This document shows, piece after piece, positions 16,841-25,481 of a stretch of DNA of 64,000 nt; position 1 is the stretch's first letter, and every line of letters begins with the position of its first letter. Position numbers and translations under genes: made by a program. The stretch is taken from positions 620,001 to 684,000 of the forward strand of contig CAWBKF010000004.1 in the NCBI GenBank assembly GCA_963789275.1, written 5' to 3'. The notes beneath the pieces are model-generated. The model was not told the origin of the DNA and did not search any database. It worked only from the letters and a program-made list of their open reading frames with translations. The DNA is from DAHUYF01 sp963789275. Its GTDB lineage: Bacteria; Pseudomonadota; Alphaproteobacteria; ATCC43930; CGMCC-115725.

Positions 16841-17521
16841 ATGTTCATTCGTTCTTTCGAGCAACCCACCCTCCGAAACGCTCTTGCCGCGCACCCGCGG
16901 CGTTCGCTTCCGCGGTCCGCCGCCGATAATGTCGTCTACAGCAGCGTGAAAAGGCTCTGCGACGTCGTCGTTGCGCTCGCCGTCATCGCCTTCGCGCTGC
17001 CGCTGATGCTCGCCATCGCGGCGCTGATCAAGCTGGATAGCCGCGGGCCGGTGCTCTTTCGCCAACGGCGATGCGGTCGCCACCACAAGTCCTTCGTCAT
17101 TCTGAAATTCCGCACCATGAAGGCCGACCCCGCGAGCGAGGGCCGCCAGGCGACCCGGAACGACCGGCGCGTGACCAGGGTCGGGCGCTTCTTGCGCAAG
17201 AGCAGCTTCGACGAGATCCCGCAGATCTTCAATGTCCTGCGCGGCGACATGTCGCTCGTGGGGCCGCGGCCGCACGCGCTGTGGCACGACAGGGTCTTTC
17301 GCGGCGTGATCGACGACTACCAGGACCGATATCTCGTCAAGCCCGGGATTACCGGCCTGGCGCAGATCGCCGGCTGCCGCGGCGAGACCCCCACCAGGAC
17401 CGATATGCAGCGGCGGATCGAAAAGGATCTTGAATATATCGAGAAGCGCTCCTTGGCGCTCGATCTCAAGATATTGCTCCTGACCCTGCCGTCGGTCTGC
17501 TCCCTTCGCGACGTCTACTGA
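16841..17521 (+). CDS. Undecaprenyl-phosphate sugar phosphotransferase (ExoY/WcaJ type)
   Basis: 226 residues. Transfers a sugar-1-phosphate to the lipid carrier and so starts a repeat unit of exopolysaccharide. One hydrophobic segment (ALAVIAFALPLMLAIAALI) precedes the bacterial sugar transferase domain, with SRGPVLFRQRRCGRHHKSF, ILKFRTMK, FLRKSSFDEIPQ and MSLVGPRPH, all standard motifs. Start at ATG 16841 with GAGAGG nine bases upstream; a TTG at 16817 is an alternative. First gene of the polysaccharide locus. Confidence 0.93.
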   Translation: MFIRSFEQPTLRNALAAHPRRSLPRSAADNVVYSSVKRLCDVVVALAVIAFALPLMLAIAALIKLDSRGPVLFRQRRCGRHHKSFVILKFRTMKADPASEGRQATRNDRRVTRVGRFLRKSSFDEIPQIFNVLRGDMSLVGPRPHALWHDRVFRGVIDDYQDRYLVKPGITGLAQIAGCRGETPTRTDMQRRIEKDLEYIEKRSLALDLKILLLTLPSVCSLRDVY

Positions 17522-17560
17522 CAGTCGGAACACAGAACATTGCACGCGCGAGGTTGCGGC

Positions 17561-18493
17561 ATGGCGGCGGCACGGCAGAGCGAGTCCTGGGAAGTCGGCG
17601 AGTTCAGCCGCCTGATCGATCATATAACCGTGGCGACGACGTTTGGCGAAGAGGCGCGGCTGCTCGACGAGCTGAAGGCGGCCAGCTTTCCCACCGTGGT
17701 GTCGTTCATCAATGCGCACACGATGAACATCGCGCGCGAGGATAGAGTGCTGTTCGAGGATCTCCTGGACTCGTCGATGCTGCTGCGCGACGGCATCGGC
17801 ATGTCGATTCTCTTGCGCCTGGTCGGCAAGTCTCCCGGCCTCAACAGCAACGGCACGGATCTCATCCCCAAGATCGCCAGCGGCTTCAAAGGGCGGCCGG
17901 TGGCGCTTCTCGGCACCGAAGATGCCTATGCGCTGGGCGCCGCGGATTATGCGCGTCGCGCCGGATGCGAGGTGGTGCTGGTGGAAAACGGCTTCCAGCA
18001 GCCCGAAGTCTATGTCGAGGAGGTCCAGGAGACGCGGCCGGAGCTGGTGGTTCTCGGGATGGGGACGCCCAAGCAGGAGCGCGTGGCGCAGATCATCGCG
18101 CGCAATGTCGACTACCCCGTGGTCATCGTGAATGGCGGCGCGATCCTGGACCGCTGGGCCGGGCGCTTCCGTCGCGCTCCCGTGCTGATCCGGCGCCTTG
18201 GCGCGGAATGGCTCTATCGTCTCGCGCTCGAGCCCAGGCGCTTGTGGCGCCGCTATCTCATCGGCAACTGGCGCTTCCTGAGCTGGAGCATGGGGCTCGT
18301 CCTGGCGGGCGAACGAGCCGCCGCCGCGCCGGCGCTGGCGCACCGGTGGCCGCCGCCGGATATGGCAGTGGCGCGCGCCGTCGAGAGCAGAGGCGCCATT
18401 GCCCCCGGCTGGCGCGAGAGCGGCAACGCGCCGGCGCCGCGCCGCACCGCAAGCGTGCTCTCGGTCGGCGACATCGGAGGCGCAGACGGGTGA
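17561..18493 (+). CDS. WecG/TagA/CpsF family glycosyltransferase
   Basis: 310 residues. Membrane-associated glycosyltransferase, GT26 family, that adds a sugar (often ManNAc-type) to the lipid-linked primer. Motifs are FINAHTMNIA, LLRDGIGMSILL, GTDLIP and ELVVLGMGTPKQER, then VIVNGGAILDRWAGRFRRAP. Start at ATG 17561, after a GAGG site. It lies 39 bp after the sugar-phosphate transferase and is probably the second enzyme of the same pathway. The last ~60 residues are a Pro/Ala/Arg-rich tail without family similarity. Confidence 0.92.
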   Translation: MAAARQSESWEVGEFSRLIDHITVATTFGEEARLLDELKAASFPTVVSFINAHTMNIAREDRVLFEDLLDSSMLLRDGIGMSILLRLVGKSPGLNSNGTDLIPKIASGFKGRPVALLGTEDAYALGAADYARRAGCEVVLVENGFQQPEVYVEEVQETRPELVVLGMGTPKQERVAQIIARNVDYPVVIVNGGAILDRWAGRFRRAPVLIRRLGAEWLYRLALEPRRLWRRYLIGNWRFLSWSMGLVLAGERAAAAPALAHRWPPPDMAVARAVESRGAIAPGWRESGNAPAPRRTASVLSVGDIGGADG

Positions 18494-18562
18494 CGCTCGC
18501 GGCAGAGGACGCTGCTCGTCGATACCCTTCCGTCGTCATGCGCGGGCTTGACCCTACGGCAT

Positions 18563-18724
18563 GCACACATCCGGAAAACGCTGCAGCTTCCGTCACTTAT
18601 TCCGCCGTCCCCGCGAAAGCGGGGACCCAGAGGGAGCGCCCCGCTCACTGCATTTGCGGGCCCTGGATGCCCGCTTTCGCGGGCAAGGCGATTGTTGGGG
18701 AGGGCGTTGCTGCAAGATGTGTGC
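18563..18724 (-). repeat. Dispersed palindromic repeat, copy 2
   Basis: 162-bp unit in inverted orientation relative to the copy at 9473-9635, with the same boundary motifs GCACACATC and GATGTGTGC and both internal palindromes around GCGAAAGC. Length and order agree closely with copy 1. Confidence 0.85.
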
Positions 18725-18730
18725 ATGCCG

Positions 18731-18810
18731 TAGCGCGAAAGCGGGGACCCAGAGGAAGCGCCCCGCTCACTGCATTTGCGGGCCCTGGGATGCCCGCTTT
18801 CGCGGGCGCG
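18731..18810 (-). repeat. Palindromic repeat core, partial copy
   Basis: 80 bp repeating the two internal palindromes of copy 2, without the boundary motifs. It follows copy 2 after 6 bp, suggesting internal duplication or a nested second copy. With copy 2 it fills most of the 502-bp gap between the WecG-type gene and the GH5 gene. Confidence 0.8.
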
Positions 18811-18995
18811 TTGATCCCGGGGCTTCGGCCGGCCCGGGCATGACGATCGAGGGTATTGCTACGTCGCCGCACCGATGTGAGTCGCGGCAAGAACCTTACC
18901 GGGAGAGCCGCGCGGCGATCCGCTATCCCACGCGTCACGCGCCGCAATGGCCGGGCGAGCGGTCGCGTCCGCTTCCCGCTCGCCACCCTGCCGCC

Positions 18996-20048
18996 TCATC
19001 GCGGCCGGTTGGCAAAGTGCTGCAGGATCGCCAGTTGCGGGTGATCGTCGCCGCCGTCCGGGCCGGGCTCGACGGTGAACTGATACTTGCCCATCCACGG
19101 TCCGGCGGTCCAATAGGTCCAGCCCAGCCATACATCGGCATTATCCCGCATGAACGCCAGCATCGCCGTCAGCGCCGACAGGCAGGTCGCCTCGCTGGAG
19201 GCGCCGAACTCGCCGAGAAATCCCTTCTTGTGGTTGTCCCGCAGCCACGCCGTGACGTCGCGCAACGACGCCACGCCGATCTCGGCGCTTTGACAGGAAG
19301 GGTGCGTGCCGGAAAAGTCGCTGTCGAGATATTGATGGACCTCGTAGGCAAAGTTGCCGGCGGGGTCGGCGATGTCCTTCAGCGCGACCGCGTTCGGCAC
19401 GCCGTAGCTGCCGTGCACGAAGCTGTGCGCGCCGGTCCAGGCGACGCCGGGCACCAGGACGAGATTTTTCGCGCCGGCCTGGCGGATGGCGCGGATGGCC
19501 GCGGTCGCGCTGTCGCGCCACTGTTCGGCCGGCTCGTCGTGGGGCTCGTTCATCAGCCCGAAGACGACGCGCTCATTGTCTTTATAGAGCGCCGCCAGTC
19601 TTCCCCAGAAGGCGGCGAACCGCTCGTTCGGTACGCTCGGGCTGCCGATCACCGCGCCGCGGTAGCGGCCATAATCATGCGGATCGAGGATGACGGTAGC
19701 ACCCTTCGACGTCGCGTAAGCGACCACGGCCTGCAGACGCTGCAGCTCCGCGCCGTCGAGCGGGCCGCCGAGTCCGGGATCGAGGCGCTCCCACAGGAAC
19801 GGGATGCGAAAGACGCCGAGGCCCCGGCTAATGAAAAAGTCGATCTCGGCCGGGTTGGGATAAATGTAGTCGCGGGCATAAACCCCCGGCAGCTTGTCGC
19901 TGCCGAATTCCGCTCCCGAAAGATTGACGCCGGTCAGGGCCGGGCCGCTCGCCGGCGCCGCGCCGGCAGGCGCGGCGACGCCCGACATCACGCCGACAAT
20001 GGCGAGCGCCGCGGCCGGGCGCCGCATCCGCAAGCAACCGAGCTTCAT
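18996..20048 (-). CDS. Glycoside hydrolase family 5 (cellulase-like), secreted
   Basis: 350 residues with a signal peptide (AAALAIVGVMSGVAAPAGA). GH5 barrel with FRIPFLWERLDPGLGG, ATVILDPHDYGRYRG, the acid/base glutamate in VFGLMNEPHDEP and the nucleophile glutamate in GFLGEFGASS. It cleaves beta-1,4 glucan-type bonds; in this setting it probably trims or releases the polysaccharide made by neighbouring genes. ATG 20048 is preferred to the GTG one codon earlier. Divergent from the glycosyltransferase at 20168. Confidence 0.93.
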   Translation of the reverse strand: MKLGCLRMRRPAAALAIVGVMSGVAAPAGAAPASGPALTGVNLSGAEFGSDKLPGVYARDYIYPNPAEIDFFISRGLGVFRIPFLWERLDPGLGGPLDGAELQRLQAVVAYATSKGATVILDPHDYGRYRGAVIGSPSVPNERFAAFWGRLAALYKDNERVVFGLMNEPHDEPAEQWRDSATAAIRAIRQAGAKNLVLVPGVAWTGAHSFVHGSYGVPNAVALKDIADPAGNFAYEVHQYLDSDFSGTHPSCQSAEIGVASLRDVTAWLRDNHKKGFLGEFGASSEATCLSALTAMLAFMRDNADVWLGWTYWTAGPWMGKYQFTVEPGPDGGDDHPQLAILQHFANRPR

Positions 20049-20167
20049 CACCGGCTTCCCATCGATCTCGCCTCGTGTTCCGCCGCCTCATCCTTGCATG
20101 CTGCGGTGCGCCCGGGCAATCGCGCGGCCGGGGCCTGCCTGCGTCGATTTTCGGGCGGCGTGCCGCG

Positions 20168-21283
20168 ATGAAGATCGCCCATGTCGTCCGGCAGTTCCTG
20201 CCGTCGCGCGGCGGCCTCGAAGAGGCGGTGCTCAAGCTGTCGCAGCATCAGGCCCGGCGCCATGGCTGCGACGTTCGCGTGATCACCCTCAACCGCGTGT
20301 TCTCCAACCCCGGCACGCTGCTGCCGTCGCGCGAGATCGTCCAGGGCGTGTCGGTCGAGCGCATACCGTTTCGCGGCTCGCGCCGCTATCCCATCGCGCC
20401 CTCCGTCCTGCGCCACCTCGCGGATGCCGATCTCGTCCATGTCCATGCCGTCGACTTCTTCTATGACTTTCTCGCCCTTACCCGGGGGATCCACCGCAAG
20501 CGGCTGATCGCGACGACCCACGGCGGCTTCTTTCACACCGAGTTCGCCGCCGGGCTCAAGCGACTCTATTTTGCCTCCGCGACCCGGGCGGCTTCGTTGG
20601 TATATGATCGCATCATCGCCTGCAGCGACAGCGACGCATCGGCATTCCGGCGCGTGGCGCCGGGGAAGGTCGTGACCATCGAAAACGGCGTCGACCTTGA
20701 TAAGTTTCGCGCGCGAGCGTCGCCAGTGCATCAGCGCACGCTGATCTATTTCGGCCGCCTGTCGTCTAACAAGCGCATTGACCGCCTCTTTCCGATCTTG
20801 CGGCAATTGCGCGAGCACTCGCTCGATTGGCGGCTGATTGTCGCGGGCAGCGACCATGATGTCGCGGCCGCCGCGCTGCGCAAGGATGCCGCGCAGTGCG
20901 GTATCGCGGCAGCGGTCGATTTCGTCGAGGGTCCGACCGATGCAGATCTGGCGGCACTCGCCGGCAAGGCCACCTATTTCATCTCGGCATCGGCCTATGA
21001 AGGGTTCGGCATCGCCGCCCTCGAGGCGATGTCCGCGGGCCTGATCCCGATCCTGAGCCGCATCCCGTCCTTCGAGACGCTGGTCGGCCGCGCAGGGGCA
21101 GGTCTGCTCATGGACCCAACGCAGCCTGCTGCCGCCGTACATGCGATTCTCGACTACGATCGGCGGATGCAGACGAACTCGCGCGCCGAGCGGGATCAGA
21201 TCATGACCTTTGCCGACACACGCGACTGGGCTCAGGTGGCAGATGCCTATCGGAATCAATACGAGCGCGTGCTCGCGCTATAA
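20168..21283 (+). CDS. Glycosyltransferase family 4
   Basis: 371 residues. The N-terminal acceptor domain starts MKIAHVVRQFLPSRGGLEEA; the C-terminal nucleotide-sugar domain has LIYFGRLSSNKRIDRL and ISASAYEGFGIAALEAMSAG, the E-x7-E motif of retaining GT4 enzymes. It adds one sugar to the lipid-linked repeat unit at the cytoplasmic membrane face. The start is fixed by the canonical N-terminus. Donor sugar unknown. Confidence 0.92.
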   Translation: MKIAHVVRQFLPSRGGLEEAVLKLSQHQARRHGCDVRVITLNRVFSNPGTLLPSREIVQGVSVERIPFRGSRRYPIAPSVLRHLADADLVHVHAVDFFYDFLALTRGIHRKRLIATTHGGFFHTEFAAGLKRLYFASATRAASLVYDRIIACSDSDASAFRRVAPGKVVTIENGVDLDKFRARASPVHQRTLIYFGRLSSNKRIDRLFPILRQLREHSLDWRLIVAGSDHDVAAAALRKDAAQCGIAAAVDFVEGPTDADLAALAGKATYFISASAYEGFGIAALEAMSAGLIPILSRIPSFETLVGRAGAGLLMDPTQPAAAVHAILDYDRRMQTNSRAERDQIMTFADTRDWAQVADAYRNQYERVLAL

Positions 21284-21299
21284 AGATCGGAGCGGGGGC

Positions 21300-22373
21300 G
21301 TGGAGGGCAGCACTCGGCGTCATCTCAGTGAGCTAGTGACGGATAACCTGCTCTACTGGCTCGCCAGCAAGATGCGCGCTAGAGCGCGCGGGCGCGAGGA
21401 CTTTCAAAATATTGTCGTCCCGGTGAACGACTTGATAGGAATGAGGGTGTTCGCGACTGGCCGTTATGAGCTGACGCAGCTTGATGCAATTAAGGCTTTG
21501 ATCGCCTCGCCCGAGGAGCTGGTCGGAACTGCGATAGATCGAGGCGGCGCTTTCATCGATGTGGGGGCCAATATCGGCCTCTACACAGTCACACTTGCAC
21601 GATCGTTTTCCCGGACCATCGCATTCGAGGCGAACCCGGCCACATTCAAGGTCTTGGAGGCAAACATCGCGCTAAGCCGAGTCCAGGGCGTCGGGTGCTT
21701 CTGCCAGGGAGTTTCGGACACGGCGACGGACGGAACGATATACGTGCCGGAGGACGGCAACCTCGGATGGGCGACGCTTGACCCCTGTCAGCACGAAAAA
21801 CGGCCGGCAATTAAAATCGCAATAAGGCTCGACCCGCTGGACGATCTCTCCGCGGCTCTCGGGCTCGATGAACAGCCGGTGTCATTAGTCAAGATTGACG
21901 TTGAGGGTCATGAGCCACAGGTGCTGCGCGGCGCCACAAGGTTGCTCACCCGATGGGGGCCAATCGTTCTCTTTGAAGCGCTTGATGCATTGGCCGGCGC
22001 CCAATGCGTCGAGATTCTGCGGGGATGCGGTTATTCGCGCTTCTATCGATTCCGACGATCAGCAGAGTGGCGGGAAAGCGGCGTAAAGGGCGTTCTTTCC
22101 GCGCTGAGACACGGATTGTCAGTCCGCTGCGAGTTGATTGATGCGACCAAGAGAGTGCAGGCGCCGCTTGTTTGCGCGGTTCGATCTCATTCGAACGCCT
22201 CGCCGGAATATGAAATGCAGCTCGAAAGCAGACCAGACGATGCGGCCGAAAGAGCCTTCATTGCCGCGGGAGATGACCGGCAATCCCGAATCGGTCTGTT
22301 TCGAAATCGGCCATCGCGGGCGACCGATCGCGCCGCAGGTCGAGCAGAGACCGTAGAGTCGGAGATTTCGTAA
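21300..22373 (+). CDS. FkbM family methyltransferase
   Basis: 357 residues from a GTG at 21300 with GGAG seven bases upstream; ATG 21370 lies in another frame. The SAM-binding motif FIDVGANIGLYTVTLARSF, then IAFEANPATFKVLEANIALS, and the FkbM signature VSLVKIDVEGHEPQVLRGA are present. These enzymes O-methylate sugars or other hydroxyls, and this one probably decorates the exopolysaccharide. The last ~70 residues do not resemble the family. Confidence 0.87.
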   Translation: MEGSTRRHLSELVTDNLLYWLASKMRARARGREDFQNIVVPVNDLIGMRVFATGRYELTQLDAIKALIASPEELVGTAIDRGGAFIDVGANIGLYTVTLARSFSRTIAFEANPATFKVLEANIALSRVQGVGCFCQGVSDTATDGTIYVPEDGNLGWATLDPCQHEKRPAIKIAIRLDPLDDLSAALGLDEQPVSLVKIDVEGHEPQVLRGATRLLTRWGPIVLFEALDALAGAQCVEILRGCGYSRFYRFRRSAEWRESGVKGVLSALRHGLSVRCELIDATKRVQAPLVCAVRSHSNASPEYEMQLESRPDDAAERAFIAAGDDRQSRIGLFRNRPSRATDRAAGRAETVESEIS

Positions 22374-22413
22374 TTGCACGCAATTCGCCATACCCGGAAA
22401 CAGAGAGGGATCG

Positions 22414-23187
22414 GTGAGGATAGTGCACATGTACGATAACAGAGCATCCTTCAGAGCAATTTGCCGCCACCTGATATTGCGCACGGGCCTCGAAGATTGC
22501 CGGCTCGCCTTCCACCGCTTACGTGGAAATAAAAAGATATCTCACCTGCATATCGATCACCTTCCCGAGCTATTTACGGCGATCTACCACTCTGATGCGT
22601 GGATCGAGCGCGAGGGCCAAGACAGCCGTTCTGGCCCGGGGTCCACCACTGCAGCGACAAAAAAAATAGCGAGCCAAATCTCCCAGACACTTGAACATCT
22701 CAAGTGCGGGAGATTGATAGATATTGGCTGCGGCGATTTTAATTGGATGAAATTCGTGGAGGGAGATTGGGAATATACGGGGATTGACTTGGTAGGTCAC
22801 GTCATAGAACACAACCGAACGCTTTACGAAACCTTACGCCGCAAATTTCTCATTGCAGATGCCACGCGCGAGCCACTTCCGTCGGGCGATACGGCGCTAT
22901 GCAGAGAAGTGCTGTTCCACCTGTCATTTGCCGATATCCGCAGGCTCCTGAACAACTGCAAAGCTGCAAAGATCCAATATCTTATAGCCACAACGGATAA
23001 CGACGTCTGGTTTAATGCCGACATCCGGAGCGGCGATTTCAGACCCTTGAATTTGCTCAAAGCGCCCTTCCGCTTTCCGCCTCCGATAGTCAATATCACC
23101 GACGATAGCGTGTCGCATGATCGCGCTCTGGGCGTGTGGAATATAGAGGAGCTTCCGGAGCTACGATCTTCGTGGGTTATGGGATGA
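22414..23187 (+). CDS. Class I SAM-dependent methyltransferase
   Basis: 257 residues. GRLIDIGCGDFNWMKFVEGD is the SAM-binding glycine motif, and YTGIDLVGHVIEHN the acidic second strand; CREVLFHLSFADIRRLLNNC is typical of methyltransferase type 12. GTG 22414 (GAGAGGGA just upstream) or ATG 22429 may be the start. Codon use is less GC-biased than in core genes. It is likely to modify the polysaccharide; target unknown. Confidence 0.8.
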   Translation: MRIVHMYDNRASFRAICRHLILRTGLEDCRLAFHRLRGNKKISHLHIDHLPELFTAIYHSDAWIEREGQDSRSGPGSTTAATKKIASQISQTLEHLKCGRLIDIGCGDFNWMKFVEGDWEYTGIDLVGHVIEHNRTLYETLRRKFLIADATREPLPSGDTALCREVLFHLSFADIRRLLNNCKAAKIQYLIATTDNDVWFNADIRSGDFRPLNLLKAPFRFPPPIVNITDDSVSHDRALGVWNIEELPELRSSWVMG

Positions 23188-23237
23188 GCAGCGCCCGAGA
23201 CCTGTAGCGCGGGCGATCATCACATCTTTGCATGCGA

Positions 23238-24419
23238 TCAGTCGGCCCGGCGCAGTTCCGAAAAATACTTCAGATACTGACGCACCAGTGTGCGCGACTC
23301 ATATTCACCTGCTTTAAGCAGGGCATTCTTGCTCATATCGAGATATTGGCCGCCGTCTAATGACAAGCATCGTTCTATCGCGGAAGCCAGCGATTCTGAC
23401 GAACCGCTCTTAAACAGAAATCCTGTCCTTCCATCCTCTATCATGTCAGCAATACCGCCGATCCGACTGCCAATCACCGGCACACCCCTGGCAAAGGCCT
23501 CAACGACGATTCTACCGAAGGGTTCATGCCAAACCGAGGGAACGACGAGAAAATCTATCGCATCAAGGAACTCGGTCGTCTTGACCCAGCCCCGGAAATC
23601 GACGCCCGGCGGCATCAACTGGTGCAGCTTGTGCACATAGTGTGGTTCTCCCGTTCCGCCGAGGATCAGTTTAGCATTGCCACAAGCTGCCTTTCTCCAT
23701 GCTGCCGCGAGAAGCTCCACGCCTTTGTTGGGAGTCAACACCCCTAGAAAACCGAAGGTAGGAATTTCGCCTCGCTTCCTACGATAACTACCGAAATAAT
23801 GTGCCGGAATCGGATCCGGCAAAACGATCGGGGTCGCTCTCTCAAAGACGCCCTCGTCGAGATGGCGCTTAAGCACGTAGTTGCTTATGCCAACGACGCC
23901 ATCCACATGCCTGCTCGCGAGCCGGCGACCGATCGAAAACATTTTGCATTCAATGCAGCATCCTGAGCAATTTGCTTCGTTTTTGAAGAGGCTTCCTTGC
24001 CAGCAAATCGGAAAGTAGCTTCGGAGGATGTGAACGCATCTTATGTGCTCCTTGGCCGCGGCGATCCAAGCGGACCCACCGAAATTCTCCACCGTGCTCG
24101 TGACCACCAGATCTGGATGTGTGTCTTCGATGGTCTGCCGAACCAACTTTACAGCGCGCCGATTCCGATTCTCGCGGACGTGCCAGATCAGCTTGTCGAG
24201 ACCGCTCCTTTCGTGCTCAAAGTTCCAAGGCCAATTTGGTGATCTGCGCCGCCGGACCTCGACATGGTTGATCTCGTCCGTCGACGCGGCCCTTGATGCG
24301 GCTAGGACGACGACGTCAACGCCTTCTGCTGCCAGCGCCTCTGCTAGGAACTGGGTCGAAAACTCGCCTCCACCGCGAATGTCCGGAGGATAGGCTGCGG
24401 CTACGATCAACACTTTCAC
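23238..24419 (-). CDS. Glycosyltransferase family 4 with Cys-rich insert
   Basis: 393 residues from a GTG at 24419 (VKVLIVAAAYPPDIRGGGEF is the canonical N-terminus, with GAGG upstream); longer starts at 24476 or 24512 would overlap the next gene. The C-terminal domain has FGFLGVLTPNKGVELL and VPSVWHEPFGRIVVEAFARG with the E-x7-E motif. An insert around residue 180 reads NEANCSGCCIECKMF, four cysteines in close spacing. That insert recurs in one GT4 subgroup and may bind a metal. It faces the methyltransferase gene at 22414-23187. Confidence 0.88.
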   Translation of the reverse strand: MKVLIVAAAYPPDIRGGGEFSTQFLAEALAAEGVDVVVLAASRAASTDEINHVEVRRRRSPNWPWNFEHERSGLDKLIWHVRENRNRRAVKLVRQTIEDTHPDLVVTSTVENFGGSAWIAAAKEHIRCVHILRSYFPICWQGSLFKNEANCSGCCIECKMFSIGRRLASRHVDGVVGISNYVLKRHLDEGVFERATPIVLPDPIPAHYFGSYRRKRGEIPTFGFLGVLTPNKGVELLAAAWRKAACGNAKLILGGTGEPHYVHKLHQLMPPGVDFRGWVKTTEFLDAIDFLVVPSVWHEPFGRIVVEAFARGVPVIGSRIGGIADMIEDGRTGFLFKSGSSESLASAIERCLSLDGGQYLDMSKNALLKAGEYESRTLVRQYLKYFSELRRAD

Positions 24420-24445
24420 GGGCAGTGCCTCGGTGAGCGAATAAA

Positions 24446-25357
24446 CTAAAGGCGGATGCGCGCCATAGCGCTCCATATCGATATGCGCCTGATGCCCGGG
24501 CTTGTCGGCCACACAGCGGCACTAGGCAGCGACAGAGATCTGCAAAGGAAATTCAACGGCCACAGGCATCGGAGGACGACGATTCGATAGGCCAATCGTC
24601 GCAGCTTGGCGCGCAACGAGCGGTCCCACGTCAGGTGGTCCGTCCCCGTCCTCCATTTCAGGCCAGCATAGTCGCTCTGTTGCACCACCTGCCTTTTACC
24701 AGGCTCCCCGTTCGACTTGCACGCGATCACGAACAGCTGTATCGGCTCGCCGCTGAGAAAGGTAATTCGACCACCAATGTCCGAAGGACAAGATATTTCA
24801 TAGAATTGCGATGGAAATTGTGTGGCCACGAGATATGCCCGGATAACCTTGAGACCGACAGCGGGAAAGGCAGAGAAAATCAATTCTGGCGAGAATTGAT
24901 AAAATCCGTGGCCAGGTTCGTTGTTGGCCGGTGACCCGGAGAGTAATAGGCCGCCCGGCTTCAGGAGACTAGCCACATTCTCGATTGCCTGCGGATAATT
25001 GTATATGTGTTCCAGGGTCCCGCCATCATAGACAAAATCGTAACGGCCAAGCAAATCCGCAGGCAATGGCAAGTTCATGTCATAGACAATGTCGGCGCCT
25101 TCGTAGTCTGAGGCGTCGAGAGAAGCAACAGATCGCGCTCCGAGCTCCAGCAGGATCGGCTCGATAAACCGGGCGGTCGCGAGATATTGAATGCGGGAAA
25201 GCGGCAACGACAGCTGCAGTCGTTTGGCGGCTCGGCGAAAATCAGAATGGCGAAGGAAGTTGTTCTGCCGACCGATCGTCACGCAATCCTTGCCCGAGAG
25301 TCCGCCCACTTTCGCCAAGCCTGCCAGGATCGCAAATGCCTCTGAGTTAAGCCCCAT
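24446..25357 (-). CDS. SAM-dependent methyltransferase
   Basis: 303 residues. A methyltransferase-type domain with SVASLDASDYEGADIVYDMN and YDFVYDGGTLEHIYNYPQAI, then ENVASLLKPGGLLLSGSPAN, the region after the SAM site. The first 60 residues (TIGRQNNFLRHSDFRRAAKR) look like those of enzymes acting on glycan precursors. Probably sets a methyl group on the exopolysaccharide. It lies 26 bp upstream of the GT4 gene on the same strand, so the two are likely one unit. Confidence 0.8.
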   Translation of the reverse strand: MGLNSEAFAILAGLAKVGGLSGKDCVTIGRQNNFLRHSDFRRAAKRLQLSLPLSRIQYLATARFIEPILLELGARSVASLDASDYEGADIVYDMNLPLPADLLGRYDFVYDGGTLEHIYNYPQAIENVASLLKPGGLLLSGSPANNEPGHGFYQFSPELIFSAFPAVGLKVIRAYLVATQFPSQFYEISCPSDIGGRITFLSGEPIQLFVIACKSNGEPGKRQVVQQSDYAGLKWRTGTDHLTWDRSLRAKLRRLAYRIVVLRCLWPLNFLCRSLSLPSAAVWPTSPGIRRISIWSAMARIRL

Positions 25358-25464
25358 CTTACGGCGCCCGAGCCAAGAACAGCATCGCGGAGACGACCGG
25401 CGAAAGATCGTGCACCTGTCGATATTCCGTTAGCATCGAAGCGCCGAATAGATACTTACCCGTG

Positions 25465-25481
25465 GTCGATCGCGAATTGGC
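25465..25481. repeat. Left target-site duplication of the IS1202-like element
   Basis: GTCGATCGCGAATTGGC, an exact 17-base copy of 26855-26871; one further base (T) also matches. Confidence 0.85.

Noticed and set aside
16634..18343. 569-codon minus-strand frame over the WecG-type and sugar-phosphate transferase genes
   Set aside because: Antisense shadow; both plus-strand genes have full motif sets.
9473..18810. CRISPR array from repeated GCGAAAGC palindromes
   Set aside because: Copies are few, far apart and unequal, without regular spacers or cas genes.
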